Assembly (NCBI RefSeq): GCF_036711975.1
Contig: NC_091972.1
Coordinates: 33,113,001-33,177,000 of the forward strand
Source of the DNA: Onthophagus taurus
Taxonomy: Eukaryota > Arthropoda > Insecta > Coleoptera > Scarabaeidae
Length of the DNA: 64,000 nucleotides
Reading direction: 5' to 3'
This document shows, piece after piece, positions 11,521-21,960 of this stretch. Made by a program: the position numbers and the translations under genes. The notes under the pieces were generated by a model. It saw only the letters and a program-made list of their open reading frames with translations. It was not told where the DNA came from and did not search any database. The stretch's first letter is position 1. Each line of letters opens with the position of its first letter.

Positions 11521-11958
11521 ATAAAGATTAATTCTTGTTGTTTAACTTCAAAAAGAAATCATGTCTTCATTTTCAATACTTTATGACGTTTCTTCCCGTT
11601 TTGATTTGGGAAGACGTGTCTTGGCGCTCATAATGAACTTGTTTAAAAAAAAAATGTTAACGGAAAGCTCGGACGCCACCTTATGTTTAGAGAGGTAAAG
11701 AACTCTTTCGCTTCGTAGGTAACTTTTGAGGGTTACAGCCGGAATAACCGGGTAAAAAGGAACGCAGAAATTAATAAATGTAACAAATTTTATTGAAATA
11801 ACTCCATGTTATTTTGGCAAGAGAACTTCGTCCTAGTAAAGTTTCCTGATTAAAATCTATTCATCCAATTATCTACATATACACTGTGTACATAAACTAC
11901 ATATGGAATCAATTCGATAAAAATTCGAGGGATAGCCTTCCAGAAGAAAATAAAGCTA
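11521..11958. other. intergenic, no feature recognised
   Basis: AT-rich sequence between the Kelch polyadenylation signal and the next transposon. No reading frame or repeat that I can name. Confidence 0.4.
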
Positions 11959-11960
11959 TA

Positions 11961-13397
11961 CAGGGTGTCTCACGTAACTGGTTCGTTAAAACTTTTTTAG
12001 GTTCCAGTATTCGTATAGTTTTGAAATTTTGGTAGTATGGGTTGTTCAGTAGGAACTTTCGAGCTAAAATATTTTCAAGATGGCTTTTTAAATGGAACGC
12101 GCCATATTTTATTAGCCTACACGAAAGGGAATTTAATTCTCTACAATTTATCTATAAACATTTCTATACCTATTTATTGTAGTTTCTCTCATATTCGTAA
12201 ATTTATCAAAACATGCAAGAAATGTAGGAAACCGTTTGTATTTTTATTAGAAGGCCATGACATTTTGACAGTTTTTTGTTTAATTTATTTCTATTAATAT
12301 TTGTACTATTAACTACGATTGAAAATCTTTTAGTTTACTAGCTTTTACTTACCAAAAATAACAAACAGAAGATCAAATAAATGAAACTATTAAAACAAAA
12401 AGTTAATGACAAAAATTAGATTTGAATAAAAATATAAATTTATAATATAAATTTGTTATAAAATTGAATTTGGAAATGCAATAAAATACGATAAAATATT
12501 TATTTCGTTGTCTTCATCACTGGTGACCGGAAATATGCGATTTCTTTTGGTCTCGATATATCCAGAACTAAGAAATTCTTTATCAATTTTTTGAAATTTT
12601 TCCTTGTGATGGGCGTTAGGTTTGTTAGGCATCTCTCATTAAGTGTTCGACACGTCCTGTCCAAAAGTTTATTACATTCGCCATCAATACAAAATAAATT
12701 TCAAATATCTGCTTGGAATAATTTACCATGATGTTCAATAACTTACACCCGTCGTCAAATGTAACAAATGACAACAATAATACAAACATGGACCAAAAAC
12801 TGTCAAAATTCCATAACTTTCTAATAAAAAAACCTGCATTTCGTGCATGTTTTAATAAATTTCGCAATATGAGGCAAACTACAATAAATAGGTATGGGAA
12901 TGTTCATAGATAATTTATAGAGAATTAAATTCTCTTTCTGATAGGCTAAAAAAATATGGGGCGTTCCATTTAAAATTTTCGACTTTCTCGCCATTGAATA
13001 TGGAGAAAGAGTAATTCAGTTGTCGACCAGCCTGTATAAGATACTCCGATACAACAAATGACAATCTATTTGACAACATCTGAAGAGTAATCAGAAATTT
13101 ACCAAAAAAAGCTTATAACCAAAATAACTCGAAAACGAAAAACGCTAGGTGCCAATAACTGTTATCAAAGTCAACTTAGTTTTTCACGCACAATTAAACA
13201 GTGTAATAAAAACTATAGCATTTCATTTAAAATAGTAAAGTTATGGTCTACTTCCGGTAGACCGGAAGTGGCGCCCATCTTGAATATATTTTAGATCGAA
13301 AGTTCTGAATGAACAACCCATGCTACCAAAAAATCAAATCTCTACGAATAGTGGAACCTGAAAAAGTTCTAACGAACCAGTTACATGAGACACCCTG
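11961..13397. mobile_element. long-TIR foldback element, Tc1/mariner type, non-autonomous
   Basis: The ends read cagggtgtctcacgtaactg and, as reverse complement of the right end, cagggtgtctcatgtaactg, each next to TA (11959-11960 and 13398-13399). Similarity between the arms continues inward for about 320 bp on the left (to about 12280); on the right it is interrupted by extra sequence at about 13015-13260 and goes on to about 12780. Frames at 12037-12297 and 12625-12867 are mirror images of the same arm and not genes. The TA duplication and CAGGG ends suggest Tc1/mariner; no transposase is present. Confidence 0.75.
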
Positions 13398-13430
13398 TAT
13401 ATTAAAGCTATTAAATAAGGCTAATATTTA

Positions 13431-13548
13431 AGGGGGGGCTGAACTTTTTCAAATGGTACACCTTATTACAATTTTCCGGGGGGGCTTAAGCCCCGTGGAG
13501 CTGACTACGGGGGGGGCTCAAGCCACGCAACCCCCCTTCTGAAAATAG
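13431..13548. repeat. G/C-run inverted repeat
   Basis: Runs ggggggg and cccccc bracket copies of gggcttaagcccc and ggggctcaagcc. This short G+C-rich patch stands out from the AT-rich surroundings and is probably a fragment of a repeat. Confidence 0.4.
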
Positions 13549-13549
13549 T

Positions 13550-15120
13550 AAGAAAGCCGACGGTTGAAAATTCTTTACAATTGCGGTAAACAAAATCATA
13601 AGTTCGATAACATTTCGCGCACAGATTAGTTGAATGAATGTTAGTTTTGAATCAAAAGTTACCCCCAAGCCTGTAATATTATTAGTGCACCGCAAGACTT
13701 CATTACCGATACAGTACTCTAATGTGTATCAGCGAACTTCTGGTGTATTAAACAACGGCGCACTTCGACACAAACCACTCTGAAGAACAACACCATCCGC
13801 TGAAGATCGAACTGAGGTAAAAATTTTTAGGTCATCAACAAAAAGTAGTTTACCGCAATGTTGGCCGAATACGATACGATACGAACTGCAGTTGAAGTAT
13901 CTGACGCTCTGCTGTCTATCTCGAAGGTAAGACTCCATAAGGGAGATCAAAGGATTACTAAATCCAACGGAACTCAGCTTGCGCAACAACACATAATGAT
14001 CCAACTGATCAAAGGCCTTCTGAAAATATAGGTAAACAACATCTACTTGGTCTCTATCATTTAACACATCGGACACAAATTGTGTAAAACAAACTAGGTT
14101 TGATACAGTTTATTACAAAATTGATTGAAATACCTTGGAGAAGCCACACATTAACGAAATAGGTCGATAGTTTTCAATGTCGCTAAAGTCGCCCGGACAA
14201 ATAAAGGCTTTCTTCCACTGTGTAGGCATATCGCACTTTTTGAGAATTAAGTTGAAAAGATACAGTACGGGGGTATCAAAAATAGCAGCGCAATCTCTTA
14301 GCAAGAAGCTGGGAATACACAACGCCGAATTTACATCCTCGAGAAGGAAACCACGGATTTGAGGGGGTTTGGTCGAATGTCAACTCAGAACCGGACAAAT
14401 TGTGAGGATCCGAATCAACGTAGACTTTTTTCGTTTTAGATTCCTCTCTCCTGCAGCCTGACGCTCCTCCAACTCCACTTTGAGCTCGTTATAGTACTTT
14501 ATTTGATTCAATTCATTACGAATCAAGCTTGATGGACATGAAGCTTTATCAAAGACCACCTTCATAGGGCGCTCTCGAGGGTTACGATAGGAATTATGAC
14601 CACAGCCCAAACGCAATGACTTAAAAGTACTGTTAAAATTAATCACGAAATAAAGCCGTAACGGCATTCATATCGGAAGCACCATCCAAAGCATTGCGAT
14701 CATCAGAGGAAGATTCGGGAAGCCCAAACACAATCACGTTATTCCTCCTCAGCTGTCGCTCAGTAACTTCTCGGACGACCTCTTCCATATTACATTCTTA
14801 GACAGAATTGTGTAAGTTCTTAAGGACATTCATTTGCGTGGTCAGATCGGCGCGTAGCTTGTTCAAGGAGGCGGTGAATTCAGCTTGAAGGGAAGATAGA
14901 AGGGTCTTAAGATCTTTAAACTGATCCATATTCCGATTGCACCCGTTACATACCACTTTGATAGATCTACATTTTTTTTCTAGTCATAATTACATCGCTT
15001 TCTGACATACATTCCAATGCATGTAGAATGGATTGGGTCTTGGCAAGCGTCGCAATTGATAACACGACTACCTGTTACAATGACGCTATTACAGTTTAAA
15101 CAACTACTCATTTTAGGAGG
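13550..15120 (-). mobile_element. CR1/Jockey-group LINE remnant with PHD-finger ORF1 and RT
   Basis: Minus strand, 5' to 3': ORF1 start near 15110 (MSSCLNCNSVIVTGSRVINC, a Cys/His-rich PHD-like finger ending VVCNGCNRNMD after a one-base frameshift), a coiled-coil stretch from about 14935, then NVIVFGLPESSSDD and FKSLRLGCGHNSYRN (to 14380). RT starts at 14322 (IPSFLLRDCAAIF; NYRPISLMCGFSKVF) and continues at 14076-13729 (FQKAFDQLDHYVLL; VDDLKIF in place of the usual F/YADD). The endonuclease and the part of RT around GVPQG are deleted. Confidence 0.7.
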
Positions 15121-15299
15121 GAGAAAGGAATAGACAATTCTTCAGCACCCAGGGGTCTATCGGGGTGACTAACACACAGATAAGATCACGGATATTAGGA
15201 AAAGGAAAACAAAAACAATTAACCAATCAAAATCATGAAATTCGGAAAATAAACAGAGCGAAAACAAGTGCGAGAAACTGGCCTCGAGACGATAGCAAC

Positions 15300-15870
15300 A
15301 AACCGCCCAGCAACAAACTTTTTCCTTTATATTTCCACCTACTTCTAGGGCCCATATCTTCGTTATATAGAAAGATAGCGAAAAACTAAGCACACGGTTG
15401 GAAAGCTTGGTCTTTTCTCTATCCTAAAGTAGTAGTCCTAAAGTAATCCGATAGTCATGGATTTCGTCCGCCGATATGTTGATAATGAAAGCAAGAAAAA
15501 ATAAGAAACGTCCCGCTGCATTCAAATTACCTCAAAATTATCAAACTTCACGGCCTTGTGCAGCCGTTACCAGATGGAAATTTAACAAATGGTTTACATA
15601 TTCGGAAAGAGCTGACCTTGGACTGTCTTATTCCGAGTTTTCGTCCGTCAATATCTGTCGGCGTCTGTCAAAAGAACGCTCCTGAAAAGGAGCCTACAGT
15701 TGGCAACAAACTTTACTTTTGTATTTCCATCTATGTACTTTTCGGACGGATATTTTTGTTATTTATAACGCTAGCGAAAGCTTGGTCGTTTTTCTATCTT
15801 AAACCGAGTTTTCGTCCGCCGATATGTTGATAATGAGAGCACGAAAAAATAAGAAACGTCGCGCTGCCAC
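15300..15870. repeat. direct repeat (two units) next to the LINE 5' end
   Basis: About 200-bp units: caacaaactttttcctttat to gtcccgctgc (15300-15522) and caacaaactttacttttgta to gtcgcgctgc (15702-15868). The shared block ttcgtccgccgatatgttga is nearly identical in both. They lie upstream of the minus-strand LINE and may be 5' promoter monomers. Confidence 0.6.
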
Positions 15871-16221
15871 GAATTTTTGCCGCGGAGGACTATGTATAAT
15901 ATTTTTAATTTTAACGTGGTTTTCAATTAGTGTATTGCCTGATCTTTTTTACATTCTCTAATGGTCTCTAATGTCTCTAAAGGAAGTAGATATAAATATA
16001 ACCTTACTTCCTATTACTTTCACGGGAACCCCGGAATACCAGTGTAATACGTACCACCGTCAACGCAAGAAATGTCACTAGAATTAAATAGCTAACCTAT
16101 AAAATTTAGGAGTAGTTCTACGTGTAGTCGGATCGCATTTTTCCAAAAAACCTTTATTATTGTGTTGTGATTTAAAACATTTGGTAAGTGTGAAAATATT
16201 ATGACGTTAAAATTAGTTAAA

Positions 16222-16443
16222 ATATCGACGGATTTTTAAAACATCAGAACATCGTAAACAACACTGAGAAAATTTCACAAAAATTGTTTTTTAATAACTG
16301 TCTTATTTCAATGAAAACTCATTAAACCTCTTGCCCACAAAAAAAACATGCTGTAAGATAAAGCAGTTAAAAAATCGATTTTTGTAAATTTTTCTCAATG
16401 TCGTTTACGGTGTTCTGCGTTCTGTTAAAAACCTATCGATGTC
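16222..16443. mobile_element. MITE with arms of about 85 bp
   Basis: Imperfect inverted repeats: atcgtaaacaacactgagaa on the left and the complement of ttctcaatgtcgtttacggt on the right, with a loop of about 30 nt. No coding sequence. It sits just upstream of the hAT reading frame. Confidence 0.6.
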
Positions 16444-16532
16444 TTCCTCCAAAAGTGTTCTATGAATACCACTTGCAATAGGTGATGTTCGCTTTTCAAG
16501 AATAATCAAAGTATTCTTTCAATAGAACTGTC

Positions 16533-18443
16533 ATGGCTGATGCTAGTAAGCCTAAGCGATCTTCTGGGTCGCAAAACCGAAAACGGAAAGCGGAAAAAGA
16601 AAAAGAAAGTGCCAAATTAAAAAGATCTCTCCTTGTTTTTCTTCAAAGAGAAGATAAAGAAAATACAGATATTCTAACAGAGACAAGTGAATGCAGTACT
16701 TCTACTACGGAGCAGGGAACAGAAGCAGTACACGGTGAAAATTTAAAGGATGAAGGAACATCAAATACATCGGCATACGTTTCCATTGATTATGACGATC
16801 CTGGTACCTGACCTGATTCTATAAATGATCATTTGCGACAAATGATTGTCTCACGCGGCCCTCAACAAAATATTCCAAGTCAGTTTCCCAAAGATAAAAA
16901 CAACCGTAGGTTTACCACGGTTCACTTCAATAGACAAATGTGTAATGGAGAAAAAATACCAAGGAAATGGTTAGTTTATTCTCCATCAAATAACACAGTT
17001 GTATGTTTTTGCTGCAAGTTATTCAAGAAAAAACAAAAATCTGCATATACCTCACTGTGCCGAGAAGGAAACGACTGGAAAAACATGAGCACCATCCTCT
17101 CTTCCCATGAGCGCAATGTAAATCACATTGACAATTGTCAAGTTTGGCGAGAATTAGAAGTTCGCCTACGTGAAAATAAAACCATTGACGCCATGCACCA
17201 AAAGAAAATTAAACAACAGGAGAGCTATTGGAAACAAATTTTACATCGTTTAATAGCCTTGGTGAGAACTCTGGGTGGACAAAACTTGGCCTTTCGCGGT
17301 TCAAAGGATAAATTATATGACCATAATAACGGCAACTATTTAAAATTTATTGAATATCTTGCATTATTAGATCCAGTCATGAAGGAACATTTGCAAAAAG
17401 TTAAAGATGATAAATTATTTGTTCATTATCTCGGCAAGGATATTTAGAATGAACTTATACAACTGCTATCACGAGCTATAAGAGCAAAAATTATGACGCT
17501 CTTATGGATATTTATAATGACCCAAATCCAGCAGGTTACAGTCTAACAATCATGCGCGTGGAAGCAAAAGGAATTGCAGATGGTATAAGTACATTTAAAT
17601 TTCTAGTGTCACTTATTACGTGGTACAATATTCTTTTCGAAATCAACATTACAAGCAAATTACTGCAAAATAAGAATGCAGGCATATTTGTATGTACGAA
17701 ACAGCTGGAAGTTACAAAGAATTATCTTGTAAGTTGTCAATCAGATGAAAACTTCGAAAAGAATTTATCAGATGCTACACTTCTGGCAAACGAACTCGAT
17801 TGATGCAAATTTTCCTAATTCACCTAGGAAAATTAAAAAACAGTTTGATTATGAAGCCGAAGGTGTATCAATACAAGATCCCAAACAAAACTATAAAATA
17901 TCATTCTATTATATGATTATAGATAATGCAGTAAATGCAATACAGGAAAGATTTAATCAAATGCAAGAGTATTGTGCTTTATTTGGGTTTCTTTACGATA
18001 TTTTTAACTTAAAGGATAAAAACGAAGCTGATATTCTTATGCAATGCAAAAAGTTTGAAAGTGCCTTAACGCATAATTCCTATAAAGACATTGATGGAGA
18101 AGACTTATGCTGGGAACTTCAAAGTGTGTCTCGAAGACTTCTAAAAGTAATGGGCCCATCTGAAGTTCTCCTTTTCATTTTAAGGCATGATCTCCAGAAT
18201 AGCGTTCCTAATATTTACGTCGCGTTAAGGATTTTATTAACTCTTCCTGTTTCTGTAGCAAGTGGAGAGCGCAGTTTTTCTAGATTGAAATTAATTAAAA
18301 CGTACTTGCGCTCAACGATGACTGAAGAACGATTAGTTGGATTAGCGACAATATCAATAGAGCAAGAACTGGCTTACAATCTGGACCTCTGTGAATTAAT
18401 TTCATTATTTGCACAAGAGAAAGCACGCAAAGTAGCATTTTAA
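16533..18443 (+). pseudogene. hAT transposase (ZMYM1-like type), few breaks
   Basis: ATG at 16533 opens a basic, low-complexity N-terminus (KPKRSSGSQNRKRKAEKEKE), then a stop replaces what is probably Trp at 16809-16811 (DDPGT-stop-PDSIND). The TTF-type zinc finger region follows (PRKWLVYSPSNNTVVCFCCK), then the helical part (NYLKFIEYLALLDPVMKEHL), a stop at 17445-17447, and after a deletion of much of the catalytic core YSLTIMRVEAKGIADGISTF (17504-17803). A frameshift near 17803 leads into the intact end (17745-18443) with the hAT dimerisation domain (LPVSVASGERSFSRLKLIKT). The missing core and three frame breaks make it non-functional. Confidence 0.75.
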
Positions 18444-18694
18444 TATTGTGGCCTGCCTTCAAGTAAATGTTAATATTGTTGGAAGTAACGATACGATTAT
18501 GTTTTAGTATTAATAAAATATTAGACAATGTTATTCTTTATAAAGAGTTTTTAAATTTCTTTTCCTATTCATATTTTACCTATTCATTTATGCTATTAGT
18601 TCATTAAATTGGACTACATAGAAAATGATTCTGTATTCTGTGCTGTATATTGTACAAATCAAAGGGCGTGATAGGACAGTTTGGCCTAGGGCGA

Positions 18695-18717
18695 AAAAAA
18701 GCCTCGCGCCGGCCCTG
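18695..18717. mobile_element. probable 3' terminal repeat of the hAT element
   Basis: gcctcgcgccggccctg, i.e. cagggccggcgcgaggc on minus, a common end of this hAT type. No matching left end was found. Confidence 0.4.
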
Positions 18718-18718
18718 G

Positions 18719-19152
18719 TTGCGATAAACGATAATAGCGACGATACTACCAAAACAACGAAATTGTTGTCATAGTTTTATATGCAGGTGTTTATATTGGA
18801 ACGAGAGCTGCGATAAACGATAAGAACAACAATGAGAGCAGCGAGAAGAACTGCGCAAAATGAATTGAAAACGATTTGTCAGAACAAATCTGTTGTGGTA
18901 ATTTTTATCTTTTTGGTCCCACAAGGGGGATCTAACAAAAATTTCACTAATTAAACAGTCGATATCCATGCCGACCACACATGATAATAGCAAAGAAAAT
19001 AGGGAATACAATTAGCGTCGCTCTTATCGTTAGTCGACTGTCAAGCTTGTGACAATTCGTCGCTCCAATATAAACACTTGCATATAAAACTATGACAACA
19101 ATTTCGTTATTTTGCTAGTATCGTTTATCGCAGCTCCAACGTAAACGCACCC
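18719..19152. mobile_element. MITE with arms of about 90 bp, left end cut
   Basis: The left arm gcgataaacgataatagcga (from 18721) and the right arm (19060-19131, complement gctgcgataaacgatactag) share most of 90 bp including aaattgttgtcatagtttta. The right outer end (ctccaacgtaaacgcaccct) has no partner on the left, where the hAT end abuts. From 19152 to 19590 only AT-rich sequence with repeated ttggcgcc motifs was seen. Confidence 0.6.
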
Positions 19153-19775
19153 TTAGTCACGGCAGTAAGGAGAAACGTCTAACACTCTGATTGTTTTTTC
19201 ATGTTTTCAAAAACGGTGTTATTTGTTTTACTCGTTTTCTTTACCGATAGTACTATTGGCGCCAAAAAGTAGACGTTCCGTCAATTTTATTGGCGCTATG
19301 ACTACTGACGCCAATGGATTTTTGCTATTTCCACATGCAATTAAACTGGTGCCAGCTGACTGGCGCCACTAATCCATGCACGTGGAAACTTACCTTTACA
19401 TACAAGATTTTTATTTAATTAATTCTCTTGAACCTATCCAAACAATTACAATTGATAATTAATGTGCAGTGAAATAAAGTAGCACATTAGGCGTTTATTT
19501 TGTTTTCTATTCAATATTTCTCCTAAATTGAGGACAAATAAAGAAATCATATCAAAATGTAGTTGGTGTAATTTTTAATAAAAGCATTCAATTTTATTTA
19601 ATAATTTATTTGCGTTATACAAAAAGTGGAGTTTCCCTCTATTTATCAATATATTATTATTTATCATTACGATGGAAATAAATTTTCAAACCAAACAAAA
19701 ACAAGAAAAGAAAAATAAAAACAAAAAGATGTAAACTTTTGATGATTTGACGACGATTCCTTTCTCTCACTCTTT

Positions 19776-20797
19776 TTATTCAATAAGCTTCTTGGCCTTG
19801 AAATATCTCCTAAGGTACAATACTTGCCATGTTGTAAGGCCCAATAAACAGAACATTGAAAAGACGGAAAAATACAACACTCTTCTATTTGTTGACTCTG
19901 AATATTTCAATGTTTTAAAGATTTAAATAAAAATAATTAAAAAAATTGATTTTACCATTTGTATCTCTCATTTCTTCTTCTCTTTTTCTCATAATTGAAA
20001 AATCATGGACTATATCGTTTGATAAATCCTCTAATCTTCTTAATTCAACTTCAATCGGTTTCAACTTAGCTGCTTCTTGAATCTTAAAGGATTAAATTTA
20101 TGATTAAATTTAAAAAAAATTATGAAAATTAAATGATTACCCCTTCATATTGTTTAGCTTCAACACCATGTTTTGTAATTAAAGAAATTTCTTGGGACAT
20201 TCCTCTATGTTCTAAATTATAAAAAGAATGTATTTAAAAAAAATTATTAAAAGATTGTTTAGCGCCATCTAGCTTAACGAAAATATAAGTTGTTTAAATA
20301 ATAAATTACTTGGTTAAATGATTATAAAATATCTGTTATTATCAACTGTGTTAATCTGTAGTTATCAAAATGCTTCTTATTATTATTATATTATTATTAC
20401 AACAATATTCAAAATTTATACTTACGTGGTGATACTCTTGATATAAAACAAATTTCGAAAGTATCGTAAGTTTCAGTTACAAAAGAGAACTTCCCCTTAG
20501 TAACAACATCTTCTTTTTGAGCTAAAATATGCCCCTTAGAGTCCCTAACCTAAAAAAATATTTTGTCAATTTCAGTCTATAAATAGATTGCTACATCTAA
20601 GGAATATTTATTTTACGTACAACGTAATCTACTTTCTGCCCAGGAGCGTCTTGAATTGTAAATTCTCCCGTAACAGGCACGTTTTGATGAAGTTCTTCTT
20701 TCAAACACTTATTAGTGTTCGGCTCTAGATTCCACATTATTCCCTGCACCGTTAACAGGTGCGCGAGTAACACCGAACACAACCACCACGTATACAT
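19776..20797 (-). CDS. bai: TMED10 / p24-delta cargo receptor (baiser orthologue)
   Basis: Minus-strand exons: 20621-20797, 20426-20549, 20141-20211, 19956-20082, 19776-19897 (621 nt, 206 codons plus stop; phases agree). It is a type I membrane protein of COPI/COPII vesicles cycling between ER and Golgi, where p24 proteins sort cargo such as GPI-anchored proteins. Seen: signal peptide about 1-19 ([16 protein letters not shown]), GOLD domain with the Cys pair ([12 protein letters not shown] and TFEICFIS), [10 protein letters not shown], a helical stalk ([15 protein letters not shown]), a transmembrane segment ([20 protein letters not shown]) and tail [13 protein letters not shown] with the di-aromatic/dilysine-type retrieval signal. 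Its length fits the p24-delta type. It lies downstream of NPC1 in the same direction. Possible minus poly(A) signals (plus tttatt) are at 19593-19610. Confidence 0.95.
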
Positions 20798-21256
20798 TTT
20801 TTTAAGTAAATTAGATTAACTATATTAAAAAGCTAGAGGAACGCACGTTGAAATTAAATTTACAACATATCAATTCGTTTGACACCGATGAGCTGGCGCA
20901 AGTTTGCAAACAGATTGACGTGTGACAGTTTATGTTGGTGTTACCAACCAAAATAAAAATTCCTAAACGAATTAATGAATTAAAAGCAAACAGATATATT
21001 TTTAAACGATATTTTAAGTAATATGTATTAAATATGAGTTAATTTAATTAAAATTAATTTAATTTTGTTTTAAACATAATTATTTTTGATATTTCGATTG
21101 AGTGCTGCCATCTTTTGGGGTTGCTTAACATTCATAAATAAATTTGAATTTTGATAAATTAATTTTATTTTATAAATTACATTCTACAATGAAAACAATT
21201 AAATTATTACTATACAAAAATTGATTCTTAATTAATTAATTAACCATCTTTAATTA
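20798..21256. promoter_or_regulatory. NPC1-TMED10 intergenic gap
   Basis: About 460 bp between the NPC1 stop and the TMED10 start must hold the NPC1 3' end (minus AATAAA at 21164-21169, about 90 nt after the stop) and the TMED10 promoter. No core promoter motif was identified. Confidence 0.45.
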
Positions 21257-21960
21257 TTACGAAAGTTTTTTCTTATTCCTGCCTGTAAAAAAAAATTAAA
21301 CAAATTAAATCGTTATAATTTATGTAAAAGTCGAAAACTTACCTAAAAAACTAAGCATCACAGGTAAAAACACTAATCCGTGTAAAGCCCCTATAATAAC
21401 GATCCCCAAATACATACGGAAATAGAATATTTTGAAAATTTGAGATTTTGAGAATGCTAGGACGATGATTCCGCAGAATTTTGTTAATGTTATACCAGAA
21501 AGGACCTGCAATAAATATTTTTGATTAATCGATTAATTAAATAATTAAGAAACACTTACAGAACTTCCCATATTTGCCAAAGCATCACTTGCTCTATCGA
21601 TTGCCGTTAGTTCTTTCGATTTTTCAAAAGAATTTATTATGTGACCACAAAATTCAACTGCTATACCAACAGCCTAAAAAAATTATTAATTTAGTAAGTT
21701 AAATTAATTAAAACAATGTGTTACTCACCATGACTAAATTGACCAAAGATACAGCGTTTAAACTAATATTCCAGACGTACATTAAACCACCCATGTTAAC
21801 GACGATCATAAAAACTGTAATCGATACCATTAAAGCAGCAAAGAAGCTAAATCCGGACACTATAAAAGTTACTACTATAACAGCCAAGAAAGAGTATCCT
21901 AAAGATGTTAAAGTGTCTTCCCAAATGGTAAGGTATTGTTCATAGAACACATAAAATATA
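21257..21960 (-). CDS. NPC1: NPC1 exons 17-20 (last membrane helices and tail)
   Basis: Exon 17 [20 protein letters not shown]; exon 18 [19 protein letters not shown]; exon 19 [20 protein letters not shown]; exon 20 is only 26 nt and ends KKKLS plus TAA at 21257-21259. Introns are 54-60 bp. Confidence 0.92.

Noticed and set aside
12037-12867. Two open frames (86 and 80 codons) on opposite strands
   Set aside because: They are mirror images of the two arms of the foldback element at 11961-13397.
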